A DNA stretch of 64,000 bases from Burkholderia sp. Ac-20365 (GTDB lineage Bacteria; Pseudomonadota; Gammaproteobacteria; Burkholderiales; Burkholderiaceae), in the NCBI RefSeq assembly GCF_017104715.1, contig NZ_JAAGPI010000009.1:124001-188000 (forward strand), in the 5' to 3' direction. The translations under genes and the position numbers were made by a program. Within the stretch, counting starts at the first letter, position 1; each line of letters starts with the position of its first letter. Of this stretch, positions 43,225 through 52,360 are shown one piece after another. Below the pieces are notes generated by a model. It ran no database searches. It worked only from the letters and a program-made list of their open reading frames with translations, and was not told the DNA's origin.

Positions 43225-45096
43225 ATGGCTTTACTGCAAATCTCTGAACCCGGCATGGCGCCCGCGCCGCACCAGCGGCGTCTCGCGGTCGGCATCGACC
43301 TCGGCACCACCAATTCCCTCGTCGCGGCTGTGCGCAGTGGCGTGCCCGACGTGTTGCCCGACGAAGATGGCCACTATCTGCTGCCGTCCGTCGTGCGGTA
43401 TCTGGAGAAGGGCGGTCGGCGTATCGGCCGCGCGGCGAAAGCGGAAGCCGCCACCGATCCGCGTAACACGATCGTCTCCGTCAAGCGCTTCATGGGCCGC
43501 GGCAAGAGCGAAGTCGAGCACGCGGAAAACGCGCCGTACGATTTCGTCGATGCGCCGGGCATGGTGCAGATCCGTACCATCGACGGTGTGAAGAGTCCTG
43601 TCGAAGTGTCGGCGGAAATTCTCGCGACGCTGCGTTATCGCGCGGAAGACACGCTCGGCGACGAGCTGGTCGGCGCCGTGATCACGGTGCCCGCGTATTT
43701 CGACGAAGCACAGCGTCAGGCGACTAAAGATGCCGCGCGTCTCGCCGGCCTGAACGTGCTGCGTCTGCTGAACGAGCCGACGGCGGCTGCAATCGCTTAC
43801 GGTCTCGATAACGGCGCGGAAGGTCTGTTCGCGGTGTACGACCTTGGCGGCGGCACGTTCGATCTGTCCATTTTGAAGCTGACGAAGGGCGTCTTCGAAG
43901 TGCTCGCGGCGGGCGGCGATTCGGCGCTCGGCGGCGACGACTTCGATCACGCGCTGTATCGGCACGTCCTGGAAAAGGCGAACGTGCCCGCGCAGTCGTT
44001 GACGCCGGAAGACGTGCGTCTGCTGCTCGACACCGTGCGCGTGACGAAGGAAGCCTTGTCGTCGGCCACGAGCGCGTCCGTTCAGGCGACGCTCGCCAAT
44101 GGCACGAAGATCGACGTCACCGTCGATGACGCAACCTTCGAAACGATCACGCAGGCGCTCGTGCAGCGCACGCTCGGACCCACGAAGAAGGCTCTGCGCG
44201 ACGCGAAGCTGACGCCCGCCGAGATCAACGGCGTTGTCCTCGTTGGCGGCGCGACGCGCATGCCCGTGATCCGCCGCGCGGTCGAAAATTTCTTCGGCCA
44301 GCCGCCGCTGACCAATCTCGACCCGGATCAGGTCGTCGCGCTTGGCGCGGCGATCCAGGCCGATCTGCTCGCGGGCAACCGCGGCGCCGACGGCGACGAC
44401 TGGCTGCTGCTCGACGTGATCCCGCTGTCGCTCGCCGTCGAAACGATGGGCGGCCTCTCCGAGAAAATTATCCCGCGCAATTCGACGATTCCCGTCGCGC
44501 GCGCGCAGGAATTCACGACCTTCAAGGACGGTCAGACGGCGATGGCGATCCACGTCGTCCAGGGCGAACGCGAGCTCGTGTCCGATTGCCGTTCGCTCGC
44601 GCGCTTCGAGCTGCGCGGCATTCCGCCGATGGCAGCGGGCGCGGCGCGCATCCGCGTCACCTATCAGGTCGATGCAGACGGGCTGCTGTCCGTGTTCGCA
44701 CGCGAACAGCATTCGGGCGTGGAAGCGTCGGTGGTGGTGAAGCCGTCGTACGGTCTCGCCGATGACGACGTCGCGCGCATGCTCGAAGACAGCTTCAAGA
44801 CGGCCGAAGTCGATATGCGCGCACGGGCACTGCGCGAGGCGCAGGTCGAAGCGCAGCGCCTGATCGAAGCAACGGAAGCGGCGCTTGCCGCCGACGGCGA
44901 ACTGCTCGACGCCGACGAACGCACGACACTCGAAGGCCTCGTCGACGCGCTGCGCGATGTTGCGCCCAGCGACGACGTCGACGCAATCGAGGCCACGACG
45001 AAGACGCTCGCCGAAGGCACCGACGAATTCGCCGCACGCCGGATGGACAAGAGCATTCGACGTGCGCTCGCGGGCCGCAAGCTCGACGAAATCTGA
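43225..45096 (+). CDS. hscA: Fe-S biogenesis chaperone HscA
   Basis: A 623-residue specialised Hsp70. The ATPase domain has GIDLGTTNSLVA at the start, the DLGGGTFDLSIL motif and VVLVGGATRMPVIR; the substrate-binding domain begins near residue 395 with VIPLSLAVETMGG. HscA drives cluster transfer from IscU by recognising its LPPVK motif. It follows hscB by 82 bp. Length is typical of HscA rather than DnaK. Confidence 0.96.
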   Translation: MALLQISEPGMAPAPHQRRLAVGIDLGTTNSLVAAVRSGVPDVLPDEDGHYLLPSVVRYLEKGGRRIGRAAKAEAATDPRNTIVSVKRFMGRGKSEVEHAENAPYDFVDAPGMVQIRTIDGVKSPVEVSAEILATLRYRAEDTLGDELVGAVITVPAYFDEAQRQATKDAARLAGLNVLRLLNEPTAAAIAYGLDNGAEGLFAVYDLGGGTFDLSILKLTKGVFEVLAAGGDSALGGDDFDHALYRHVLEKANVPAQSLTPEDVRLLLDTVRVTKEALSSATSASVQATLANGTKIDVTVDDATFETITQALVQRTLGPTKKALRDAKLTPAEINGVVLVGGATRMPVIRRAVENFFGQPPLTNLDPDQVVALGAAIQADLLAGNRGADGDDWLLLDVIPLSLAVETMGGLSEKIIPRNSTIPVARAQEFTTFKDGQTAMAIHVVQGERELVSDCRSLARFELRGIPPMAAGAARIRVTYQVDADGLLSVFAREQHSGVEASVVVKPSYGLADDDVARMLEDSFKTAEVDMRARALREAQVEAQRLIEATEAALAADGELLDADERTTLEGLVDALRDVAPSDDVDAIEATTKTLAEGTDEFAARRMDKSIRRALAGRKLDEI

Positions 45097-45202
45097 TTCA
45101 CGCGGCGCGCGCCAAAAACGGCCGCGCCACCCGTAAAATGGTACGGTGCCTGAGGGCGGCGTCCGTGCCACATAGACCAGACCCGACCAGAACGGAATTT
45201 GT

Positions 45203-45544
45203 ATGCCTCAAATCGTTGTGCTGCCTCACGTCGAACTGTGTCCGGACGGCGCGGTCATCGACGCCGTGCCGGGCAAGAGTATCTGCGACAACCTGCTCGA
45301 CAACGGTATCGAAATCGAGCATGCGTGCGAGAAGTCCTGCGCATGCACGACCTGTCACGTGATCGTGCGTGAGGGTTTCAACGCATTGGAGCCGTCGGAA
45401 GAACTCGAGGATGATCTGCTTGACAAGGCATGGGGTCTCGAGCGCGAGTCGCGTCTGTCCTGCCAGGCGATGATGCCTGAAGGCGACGATCTGGTTGTCG
45501 AGATTCCGCGTTATACGATCAACCACGCGAAGGAAAATCACTAA
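45203..45544 (+). CDS. fdx: ISC-type [2Fe-2S] ferredoxin
   Basis: A 113-residue adrenodoxin-type ferredoxin with four ligand cysteines arranged C-x5-C-x2-C (HACEKSCACTTCHVIV, about residues 42-51) and a final one near residue 87 (RLSCQAMM). It supplies electrons for cluster assembly. Located 106 bp after hscA and 15 bp before iscX. Confidence 0.95.
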   Translation: MPQIVVLPHVELCPDGAVIDAVPGKSICDNLLDNGIEIEHACEKSCACTTCHVIVREGFNALEPSEELEDDLLDKAWGLERESRLSCQAMMPEGDDLVVEIPRYTINHAKENH

Positions 45545-45559
45545 CAGGAGCAAGCAGCC

Positions 45560-45757
45560 ATGAAGTGGACCGACACACAAGATATCGCGATGGCCTTGAC
45601 CGACAAGCACCCGGAGATCGATCCGCGACAGGTGCGGTTCACCGATCTTCACCGCTGGGTGATGGAGCTGGAAGGTTTCGACGACGATCCGAACCGGTCG
45701 AACGAGAAGATTCTCGAAGCAATCCAGGCGGCATGGATCGAAGACGCGGATTACTGA
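45560..45757 (+). CDS. iscX: Fe-S assembly protein IscX
   Basis: A 65-residue acidic protein of the IscX (YfhJ) family, which binds IscS and iron and modulates desulfurase activity. Recognisable by MKWTDTQDIAMALTDKHP, RFTDLHRWVMELEGF and DDPNRSNEKILEAIQAAWIEDAD. An AGGAG stands before the ATG. Last gene of the isc cluster. Confidence 0.95.
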   Translation: MKWTDTQDIAMALTDKHPEIDPRQVRFTDLHRWVMELEGFDDDPNRSNEKILEAIQAAWIEDADY

Positions 45758-45795
45758 GCGCAGCGCGTTCAGCGGCGTTTCGAGCTGCAGCAAAG

Positions 45796-45828
45796 AAAAA
45801 GGCGACTTCCGTGGAAGTCGCCTTTTTT
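45796..45828. terminator. Terminator at the end of the isc cluster
   Basis: GGCGACTTCC (45801-45810) pairs with GGAAGTCGCC (45813-45822), with As before and six Ts after; it also suits the convergent gene at 45864. Confidence 0.9.
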
Positions 45829-45863
45829 CATGGCTGGGCGTCTGAGAGCACGAGGAGCCGTGC

Positions 45864-46622
45864 TCAGCTTGCCACGAGCGTGCCGTTCTCAACCCGCACG
45901 CGCTGACCTTGCTGGAATGGCGGCGCTTCGTGATACGTGAAGTAGCGCGTCTTGCCGTTTTCCATGTGCACGCGCACCGAGTAGCTGGTCGTGCTGCGCA
46001 GATGCTTTTCGACCGAGTTGCCCGCGAGCCCGCCGCCGAGCGCACCAAGCAGCGTCATCGCCGTGCGGCCGCCGCCGCTGCCGAACTGGTTGCCCACGAC
46101 ACCACCCGCCACGGCGCCACCGACAGCGCCAATCCCGGTGCCGTGACCTTCCTGACGCACAGCCGAGATCGCCTCAACCGTGCCGCAGGTCGAGCAGTAC
46201 GCCGGCCGGGCCGCTTGCTGCTGCGCGTATTGAGGCTGCTGCGCATATTGCGGGCTCGGCGCAGGGGCGGGCGCGCGCGGCGCCTGTGCCTGTTGCGCAG
46301 CAGCTTGCGCTTGCGCCTGCTGCTGAGCCGCTGCCTGTTGAGCCTGAGCCTGTTGCTGGGCCGCCTGCTGCTCGGCCTGCTGTTGCGCCGCAGCCTGTTG
46401 CTGTGCGCTCAGGTTGGCCGGTTGCGCCGTATCGACGACGGGCTGTTGTTGCTGCGTGACAGCCGCCGCCTGCGTCTGATCGTTTTGCTCGCCGTTGCTC
46501 GATGCCTTCGGGAACAGTCCTGTCACGGCTGCCGTTGCCGCCAGGCTGGCGATGATGACGGCGCCCGCCGCCACGGCAATGAGAGGGTGAAGACGGCGTG
46601 GTGAAGTGTTCGGATTATCCAT
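45864..46622 (-). CDS. Glycine-zipper 2TM membrane protein, Gln/Ala-rich
   Basis: A 252-residue protein with an N-terminal membrane anchor (LIAVAAGAVIIASLAATAAVTGLF), then a long Gln/Ala-rich stretch (about residues 50-135) and a C-terminal glycine-zipper domain (GTGIGAVGGAVAGGVVGNQFG, LLGALGGGLAGNSVEK). The last 45 residues resemble the beta-rich end of outer-membrane SlyB-like proteins. Two cysteines (YCSTCG) precede the zipper. It is likely an envelope protein; the exact role is unknown. Convergent with the isc cluster. Confidence 0.8.
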   Translation of the reverse strand: MDNPNTSPRRLHPLIAVAAGAVIIASLAATAAVTGLFPKASSNGEQNDQTQAAAVTQQQQPVVDTAQPANLSAQQQAAAQQQAEQQAAQQQAQAQQAAAQQQAQAQAAAQQAQAPRAPAPAPSPQYAQQPQYAQQQAARPAYCSTCGTVEAISAVRQEGHGTGIGAVGGAVAGGVVGNQFGSGGGRTAMTLLGALGGGLAGNSVEKHLRSTTSYSVRVHMENGKTRYFTYHEAPPFQQGQRVRVENGTLVAS

Positions 46623-46980
46623 GGTTGTAGGCCTCTTGCTATGCAGAATGGACCTGTGAAAGGAATTCGTGAGTCACGAGGGCAAGCCGTGCATCGGCTA
46701 ACTGTCTAAGTGTCGGACACCCCGCTTTGGCCAGGGTTTCAATTTGTAACGGCTGGCGAATGCAACACTCAGTTCCATCGGACGCAAAAAGTGCGCCGAC
46801 CAGCGAAAGCCGCATTGCGCCTTGCTTTCAGCGCACAGGAGGAACAACCGGGGATGTAGGAAGCGCGCAGTTTTTACCGATAGTTACAACCGGCGGTACG
46901 CGTGGAGAAGCAGGCGGAGGAGAAAAGCCGCGCACGATGCGAAAACGCTCGTGCGCGGCCGTGGTCACGACATGAGGCGC
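46623..46980. other. Intergenic region, glycine-zipper gene / lysS
   Basis: 358 bp upstream of the glycine-zipper gene and downstream of lysS. It contains the lysS terminator at its right end (46921-46959). I find no clear promoter pair. Confidence 0.5.
46921..46959 (-). terminator. Terminator of lysS
   Basis: An 11 bp stem (46927-46937 with 46949-46959). Read on the minus strand it is followed by CTTTTCTCC, 22 bp past the lysS stop. Confidence 0.65.
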
Positions 46981-48522
46981 TTAGTCTTCGCGGCGCAGAT
47001 GCGGGAACAGGATGACGTCGCGGATGCTCGGGCTGTCGGTGAGCAGCATCACCAGACGGTCGATACCGATGCCGCAACCGCCAGCGGGCGGCATGCCGTA
47101 TTCGAGCGCGCGGATATAGTCGGCGTCGTAGTACATCGCTTCTTCGTCGCCGGCGTCCTTCTGGTCGACCTGCTTCTTGAAGCGCGCAGCCTGATCTTCC
47201 GGATCGTTCAGTTCCGAGAAGCCATTGGCGATTTCACGACCCGTGATGAACAGCTCGAAACGCTCGGTGATGCCGTCGACGGTATCCGATGCGCGCGCGA
47301 GCGGCGACACTTCCACCGGGTAATCGATGATGAAGGTCGGCTCCCACAGTTGCGATTCCGCCGTCTCTTCGAACAGCGCCAGTTGCAGCGCGCCGATACC
47401 CGCGTTCAGGAACTGCGGCTGGTTCGCGTCGACGCCGAACTTCTTCAGTTCCGTACGCAGGAACGCGCCGTCCGCGAGTTGCGCGTCGGTGTATTGCGGC
47501 GCGTATTTCTGGATGGCTTGCGTGATCGTCAGACGATGGAACGGCTTCGACAGATCGAGTTCACGGCCCTGATACGTGATCGTCGCGTTGCCGAGCGCAT
47601 CGACGGCGGCCTGACGGATCAGTTGCTCGGTGAAATCCATTAGCCACTTGTAATCGGTGTACGCGGCGTAGAACTCCATCATCGTGAATTCCGGATTGTG
47701 ACGCGGCGACACGCCCTCGTTACGGAAATTCCGGTTGATCTCGAACACACGCTCGAAGCCGCCGACCACCAGCCGCTTCAGGTAAAGCTCGGGCGCGATA
47801 CGCAGGAACATCTGCATATCCAGCGCGTTGTGATGCGTGACGAACGGCTTTGCCGCCGCGCCGCCCGGAATCGGGTGCAGCATCGGCGTTTCGACTTCCA
47901 TGAAGTCCGCGTCGGCCATGAACTTGCGGATCGACGACACGGCCTTCGTGCGTGCGACGAAGGTCTTGCGCGCTTCGTCGGTGACGATCAGGTCGACATA
48001 GCGCTGGCGATAACGCATTTCCTGGTCGGCGAGACCGTGGAACTTGTCCGGCAGCGGGCGCAGCGCCTTCGACAGCAGACGCAGTTCCGTGCAGCGCACG
48101 GAGAGTTCGCCCTTGTTGGTGCGGAACAGCACGCCCTTGGCGGCGACGATATCGCCAAGGTCCCACTTCTTGAACGCTTCGTATGTCGCTTCACCGACAT
48201 CGGCGGGCGTGATGAAGAACTGGATCTGGCCCGAGCCGTCGCGCACCGTCGCGAAGCTGGCCTTGCCCATCACGCGCTTGAGCATCATCCGGCCGGCCAG
48301 CGCGACTTGCAGTGCTTTGGCTTCGAGCGCGTCCTTGTCGGCGTCCGCGTATTCCGTTTGCAGATCGGCGGCGTGGTGGGTCGGACGGAAGTCGTTCGGG
48401 TAGGCGACGCCTTGCTCGCGCAGCGCGCGCAGCTTTTCGCGGCGCTCGGCGATGATCTGGTTGTCGTCCACCTCGGCGGCTGCGTTCTGCTGGGCAGCGT
48501 TAGGCTGGGTCGGTTCGGTCAT
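46981..48522 (-). CDS. lysS: Lysyl-tRNA synthetase, class II
   Basis: A 513-residue class II synthetase. An OB-fold anticodon-binding domain (about residues 60-160, with the GRMMLKRVMGKASF motif) precedes the catalytic domain; motif 2 is seen as FRNEGVSPRHNPEFTMMEFY and motif 3 as GCGIGIDRLVMLLT near the C-terminus. It charges tRNA-Lys in the cytoplasm. It follows prfB on the same strand at a distance of 114 bp, the conserved prfB-lysS pair. Confidence 0.97.
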   Translation of the reverse strand: MTEPTQPNAAQQNAAAEVDDNQIIAERREKLRALREQGVAYPNDFRPTHHAADLQTEYADADKDALEAKALQVALAGRMMLKRVMGKASFATVRDGSGQIQFFITPADVGEATYEAFKKWDLGDIVAAKGVLFRTNKGELSVRCTELRLLSKALRPLPDKFHGLADQEMRYRQRYVDLIVTDEARKTFVARTKAVSSIRKFMADADFMEVETPMLHPIPGGAAAKPFVTHHNALDMQMFLRIAPELYLKRLVVGGFERVFEINRNFRNEGVSPRHNPEFTMMEFYAAYTDYKWLMDFTEQLIRQAAVDALGNATITYQGRELDLSKPFHRLTITQAIQKYAPQYTDAQLADGAFLRTELKKFGVDANQPQFLNAGIGALQLALFEETAESQLWEPTFIIDYPVEVSPLARASDTVDGITERFELFITGREIANGFSELNDPEDQAARFKKQVDQKDAGDEEAMYYDADYIRALEYGMPPAGGCGIGIDRLVMLLTDSPSIRDVILFPHLRRED

Positions 48523-48593
48523 GGTGATGAGGTTCGGTGTTCGGTGCGTCCTGTTGCGCGTGATGCAAATGACGGCGGCAGGGCGCGGGCGGT

Positions 48594-48629
48594 GAAAAAT
48601 GCGGCGCGGCGAAAGAGCATGCCGCGCCG
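48594..48629 (-). terminator. Terminator-like hairpin between prfB and lysS
   Basis: CGGCGCGGC (48602-48610) pairs with GCCGCGCCG (48621-48629); on the minus strand five Ts follow. It may attenuate read-through from prfB into lysS. Confidence 0.6.
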
Positions 48630-48636
48630 GCTGCGC

Positions 48637-49741
48637 TTAGATGCCCTGTTTGAGGCTCGCGCTGATGAATGCGTCGAGATCGCCGTCGAGCACGCTCTTC
48701 GTGTTGCTGATTTCGACGTTGGTGCGCAGATCCTTGATACGGCTGTTGTCGAGCACGTACGAACGGATCTGGTGACCCCAGCCCACGTCCGACTTGCCCG
48801 CTTCGAGCTTGTCCTGTTCCGACTGGCGCTTGCGCATTTCGGCTTCGTACAGGCGCGACTTCAGCATCGCCATCGCTTCGGCGCGGTTGCGGTGCTGCGA
48901 GCGGTCGTTCTGGCACTGCACGACGATGCCCGACGGAACGTGCGTGATACGCACGGCGGAGTCGGTCTTGTTGATGTGCTGCCCGCCCGCGCCCGACGCG
49001 CGGTAGGTATCGATACGCAGATCGGCCGGATTGACTTCGATCTCGAACGATTCGTCGATTTCCGGGTACACGAACACCGACGAGAACGACGTATGACGGC
49101 CGCCCGACGAATCGAACGGCGACTTGCGCACGAGGCGGTGAATGCCCGTTTCGGTGCGCAGGAAGCCGTACGCGTATTCGCCTTCGACCTTGATGGTCGC
49201 GCTCTTGATGCCGGCGACGTCGCCTTCGGATTCTTCGAGCACTTCCGTCTTGAAGCCCTTGCGTTCGCAGTAGCGCAGGTACTGGCGCAGCAGCATCGAG
49301 GCCCAGTCGCACGCTTCCGTGCCGCCGGCGCCTGCCTGGATGTCGATGAACGCGTTGTTCGGGTCGGCCGGGTTCGAGAACATCCGGCGGAATTCCATAT
49401 CGGCGACGCGCGCCTCGAGTTTCGCGGCGTCTTCTTCGACCGAGACGAGGGTGTCTTCGTCGTCTTCTTCGCGCGCCATGTCGAACAGGTCTTTCGTGTC
49501 GCGCAGGTCGTTATCGAGCGCGCTCAGCACGTCGACGACGCCTTCGAGCAGCTTCTTTTCCTTGCCGAGCGCCTGGGCGTGCTTCGAGTCGTTCCAGACG
49601 TTCGGGTCTTCCAGTTCCTTGTTGACTTCGATCAGTCGTACCGACTTTGCATCGTAGTCAAAGATACCCCCGGAGCTCGCCTGCGCGTGTGCGCAGGTCC
49701 GCCAGAGAGGAGTCGATTGCGTTCAGGCGTTCCGCTTCCAT
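48637..49741 (-). CDS. prfB: Peptide chain release factor 2, programmed +1 frameshift
   Basis: RF2, which terminates translation at UGA and UAA. The first 27 codons (ATG at 49741) end at an in-frame TGA (49660-49658) in the context CTT TGA C, preceded by AGGGGG; a +1 shift over this site continues at GAC and gives 340 more codons, a product of 367 residues, the normal RF2 length. This is the classical autoregulatory frameshift. The catalytic GGQ is in RASGAGGQHINKTDSA, and the SPF tripeptide that reads the stop codon is in RKSPFDSSGG. Annotators that ignore the shift would truncate it. It is followed by lysS. Confidence 0.97.
49647..49669 (-). promoter_or_regulatory. prfB programmed frameshift signal
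   Basis: On the minus strand the AGGGGG internal Shine-Dalgarno-like element lies 3 bases before CTT TGA C. Low RF2 slows decoding of the TGA and promotes the +1 slip, so RF2 controls its own synthesis. Confidence 0.95.
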
Positions 49742-49831
49742 GTCGATCCAGTTTCAGATAAATGTTGGTGTTGCTTTGTCTGCGACGCTGATGGGTTTGA
49801 TTTGGTTTTGCTTGGTTTTGCTTTGCTTTGC

Positions 49832-50508
49832 GCTGGCATCCGCGATGTGTTTTGCCTGCTTCAGGCGTTGCCCCTGTGCGGGGCGGCACCTATTTTTCTT
49901 TGCCGCGGCAAAGAAAAGTAGGCAAAAGAAAGCCGCTCACACCGCCAGCTCTTCTTCCTGCCCACGGGCCCCCAGCGGCCCCGTCCTGTTTGCGGCATCG
50001 CTCTTCTCAATACCCCCCGCCAACGCTTCGAATTGGCTCATCACCCGCTCCATGCTCCCGCGTCGCCGCACGCGCGATCAAATCGCCCACGTTCCAGAGT
50101 GGCAAACTGTGTGTAGGCTGTCGCGGCCCATGCGCACCACTCCGGACCGAAAAGCGGATCGGCGTCGTGAGAGCGCTAACGTGTGAAGCACTAAACCCTA
50201 CACACAGTTTGCCACCTGGGCGGCGGTGACCGTTCGCTGCCGCTGGTTGTGCTACGGATGATCGAAGCGGGTGAGGCGGTTATTCGAAGTGTTGGCAACG
50301 GGGATTGAACAGAGCGGTTGTCGCGCGAAGCATAAGACCCGTTGGGGGCCCTCAGGCAACGACTAGCGCTGGCGGTGTTAGCCGCTTTCTTTGCTTACTT
50401 TCTTTGCGGCGGCAAAGAAAGTAAGTGCCGCCCCGCACAGGGGCAACCCAGGCAAACCAACACCATCACGCGGATGCCAGCAAAAATCACCATCACGCGG
50501 ATGCCAGC
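49832..50508 (-). repeat. Palindromic intergenic element, copy B
   Basis: The same design as 31092-31746 but inverted: arms 49832-50116 and 50198-50481 around an 81 bp core (50117-50197), bounded by the same 13 bp terminal inverted repeat. An 18 bp perfect inverted repeat (50099-50116 with 50198-50215) flanks the core. The terminal stems are at 49889-49922 and 50394-50425. The right end is extended by a second copy of a 27 bp unit (50488-50514), which repeats the 13 bp terminus. It lies 118 bp past the recJ stop. Confidence 0.85.
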
Positions 50509-50514
50509 AAAAAT
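50461..50514 (+). repeat. 27 bp perfect tandem duplication
   Basis: Two identical 27 bp units (50461-50487, 50488-50514), each containing the terminal CGCGGATGCCAGC of element copy B. Confidence 0.9.
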
Positions 50515-50625
50515 CGCCAAAAACCCACCTCAAACGGCGCCAGCAAAAAACCAAACCCTTACTGCAGACCCAAAAACCAAAATTATAGCGGATGATCCAT
50601 GCGCAAGGCCCGCGCGGGTAGACGA

Positions 50626-52332
50626 CTACAGCAGAGCATGCTCAACGATCAGTTGCACCCTCGCAACCCCGTTCCATGAATCCGCAGACAGCCGATAGGC
50701 AACCGTGGTCCTCGCCGGCAACGGCGCCGTGTGATTGAACCAGATCGCATTGAACCGCTGCCGCCCGCGCATCAGTTGCAGCTTCAGATGCTTGTCCTTC
50801 ACCAGCGCCTGCGACATCACCTCGAACTCACCCGAAAAAACCGGCGCCGGGAAGCCCTGTCCCCAAACCGCCGCATCGAGCATCTCGACGAACTGCGGCG
50901 TGAAATACGCATCTTCAAGATCGCCATCCGTCTCGACCGTGCGCGCCAGCACTTCCTGCGTCAGCCACTCGCGCCCCACCTGCTCGAACGCCGCCGTGAA
51001 GCGCGGCAGATCGGCCGTGGCGATTGTCATGCCCGCCGCCATCGCGTGGCCGCCAAACTTGGCGATCAGCCCCGGCTCGCGCTTCGAGACGAGATCGAGC
51101 GCGTCGCGCAGATGGAAACCCGGAATCGACCGGCCCGAACCCTTGACGGTGTCGCCGCTGTCGTCGGCCAAAGCGAACGTGAACGAGGGACGGTGGAATT
51201 TCTCTTTCAGCCGTCCCGCGACGATGCCGATCACGCCCTGGTGCCAGCTTGGGTTGAACAGCGTGATCGTGGTGGAACCGGCGGGATCGACGGTGGAAAG
51301 ATCGTCGAGCGCCTGCTGCTGCATGCCCGCTTCGATTTCGCGCCGCTCGCGGTTCATCGTGTCGAGTTGCTGCGCCAGTTCCCACGCGCGCCCGACGTCG
51401 TCCGTCGTCAAACAGTCGATGCCCAGCGACATGTCCGACAGCCGCCCCGCGGCATTCAGACGCGGACCCAGCGCGAAACCGAGGTCGAAGCCGGATGCGA
51501 CGCGCGCATCGCGCCCCGCGGCGCGGAACATCGCCGCGATGCCCGGCTGCATGCGTCCATTGCGAATCCGCTGCAAACCCTGCGCGACCAGCACGCGGTT
51601 ATTACCGTCAAGCTTCACGACGTCGGCGACCGTGCCGAGCGCAACAAGATCGAGCAGCCCGTCCAGACGCGGCTCCGCGCGCCCATCGCCGAACGCGCCG
51701 CGCTTGCGCAATTCCGCGCGCAGCGCGAGCAGCACATAGAACATCACGCCCACACCCGCGATGCACTTGCTCGGGAACTCGCAGCCCGGCTGGTTCGGAT
51801 TGACGATCGCGCGTGCCGCCGGCAGTTCGTCGCCGGGCAAATGGTGGTCGGTGACGAGCACGTCGATGCCGAGCGCATTCGCCGCTTCCACACCATCGAC
51901 GCTCGCAATGCCGTTATCGACGGTAATCAGCAGATCCGGCTTGCCGCCCGGCCGTTGCGCGGCCAGCGCGACGATTTCGGGTGTCAGGCCGTAGCCGTAC
52001 TCGAAACGGTTCGGCACCAGATAGTCGATCTGCGCGCCGAACATGCGCAGGCCGCGCACGGCAACCGCACAGGCCGTCGCGCCATCGCAGTCGTAGTCCG
52101 CGACGACCAGCATGCGGCGCTTGCCTTCGATGGCGTCCGCGAGCAGCGTCGCCGCTGTCTCGCAGCCTTTGAGCGTTGCGGGCGGCGTGAGCCGCGCGAG
52201 TCCGGTTTCGATTTCATCGGGCAGGCACACGCCGCGCGACGCATAGAGGCGCGCGAGCACGGGGTGCAGGCCGTGGCGGATCAACGCTTCGGCGTCGGCG
52301 GGAGAGCAGGGGCGCGTTACGATTCGAGTCAT
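50626..52332 (-). CDS. recJ: Single-stranded-DNA-specific exonuclease RecJ
   Basis: A 568-residue 5'-3' single-strand exonuclease used in recombination and mismatch/base excision repair. Metal-binding motifs are clear: VVADYDCDGATA, VLVTDHHLP (DHH motif), and the DHHA1-type GGHAMAAGMT; a C-terminal OB-fold region follows. The ATG at 52332 gives the usual MTRIVTRPC start; the open frame upstream reaches 52383. The neighbouring RpfE-type gene ends 28 bp before this start, so they are probably co-transcribed. Confidence 0.95.
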   Translation of the reverse strand: MTRIVTRPCSPADAEALIRHGLHPVLARLYASRGVCLPDEIETGLARLTPPATLKGCETAATLLADAIEGKRRMLVVADYDCDGATACAVAVRGLRMFGAQIDYLVPNRFEYGYGLTPEIVALAAQRPGGKPDLLITVDNGIASVDGVEAANALGIDVLVTDHHLPGDELPAARAIVNPNQPGCEFPSKCIAGVGVMFYVLLALRAELRKRGAFGDGRAEPRLDGLLDLVALGTVADVVKLDGNNRVLVAQGLQRIRNGRMQPGIAAMFRAAGRDARVASGFDLGFALGPRLNAAGRLSDMSLGIDCLTTDDVGRAWELAQQLDTMNRERREIEAGMQQQALDDLSTVDPAGSTTITLFNPSWHQGVIGIVAGRLKEKFHRPSFTFALADDSGDTVKGSGRSIPGFHLRDALDLVSKREPGLIAKFGGHAMAAGMTIATADLPRFTAAFEQVGREWLTQEVLARTVETDGDLEDAYFTPQFVEMLDAAVWGQGFPAPVFSGEFEVMSQALVKDKHLKLQLMRGRQRFNAIWFNHTAPLPARTTVAYRLSADSWNGVARVQLIVEHALL

Positions 52333-52360
52333 GCGGCGAAAGCGAAAACAGAAAGACAGT

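Larger units (their letters stand above)
49742..50625. other. Intergenic region, prfB / recJ
   Basis: 884 bp upstream of prfB and downstream of recJ. It holds element copy B (49832-50508) with its duplicated end, a T/G-rich run before it (49790-49831) and A/C-rich sequence after it. I see no gene; frames crossing the element are not preserved in copy A. Confidence 0.7.

Noticed and set aside
43231..45171. A 646-codon antisense frame across hscA
   Set aside because: Same reasons: complete overlap with a certain gene and no independent evidence.
49647..50186. A 179-codon plus-strand frame across element copy B
   Set aside because: It is open by chance through the repeat and overlaps the prfB 5' end on the other strand; no frame conservation with copy A.
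50461..50514. Possible start of a CRISPR array
   Set aside because: Only two contiguous units without spacers; it is a tandem duplication of the element end.
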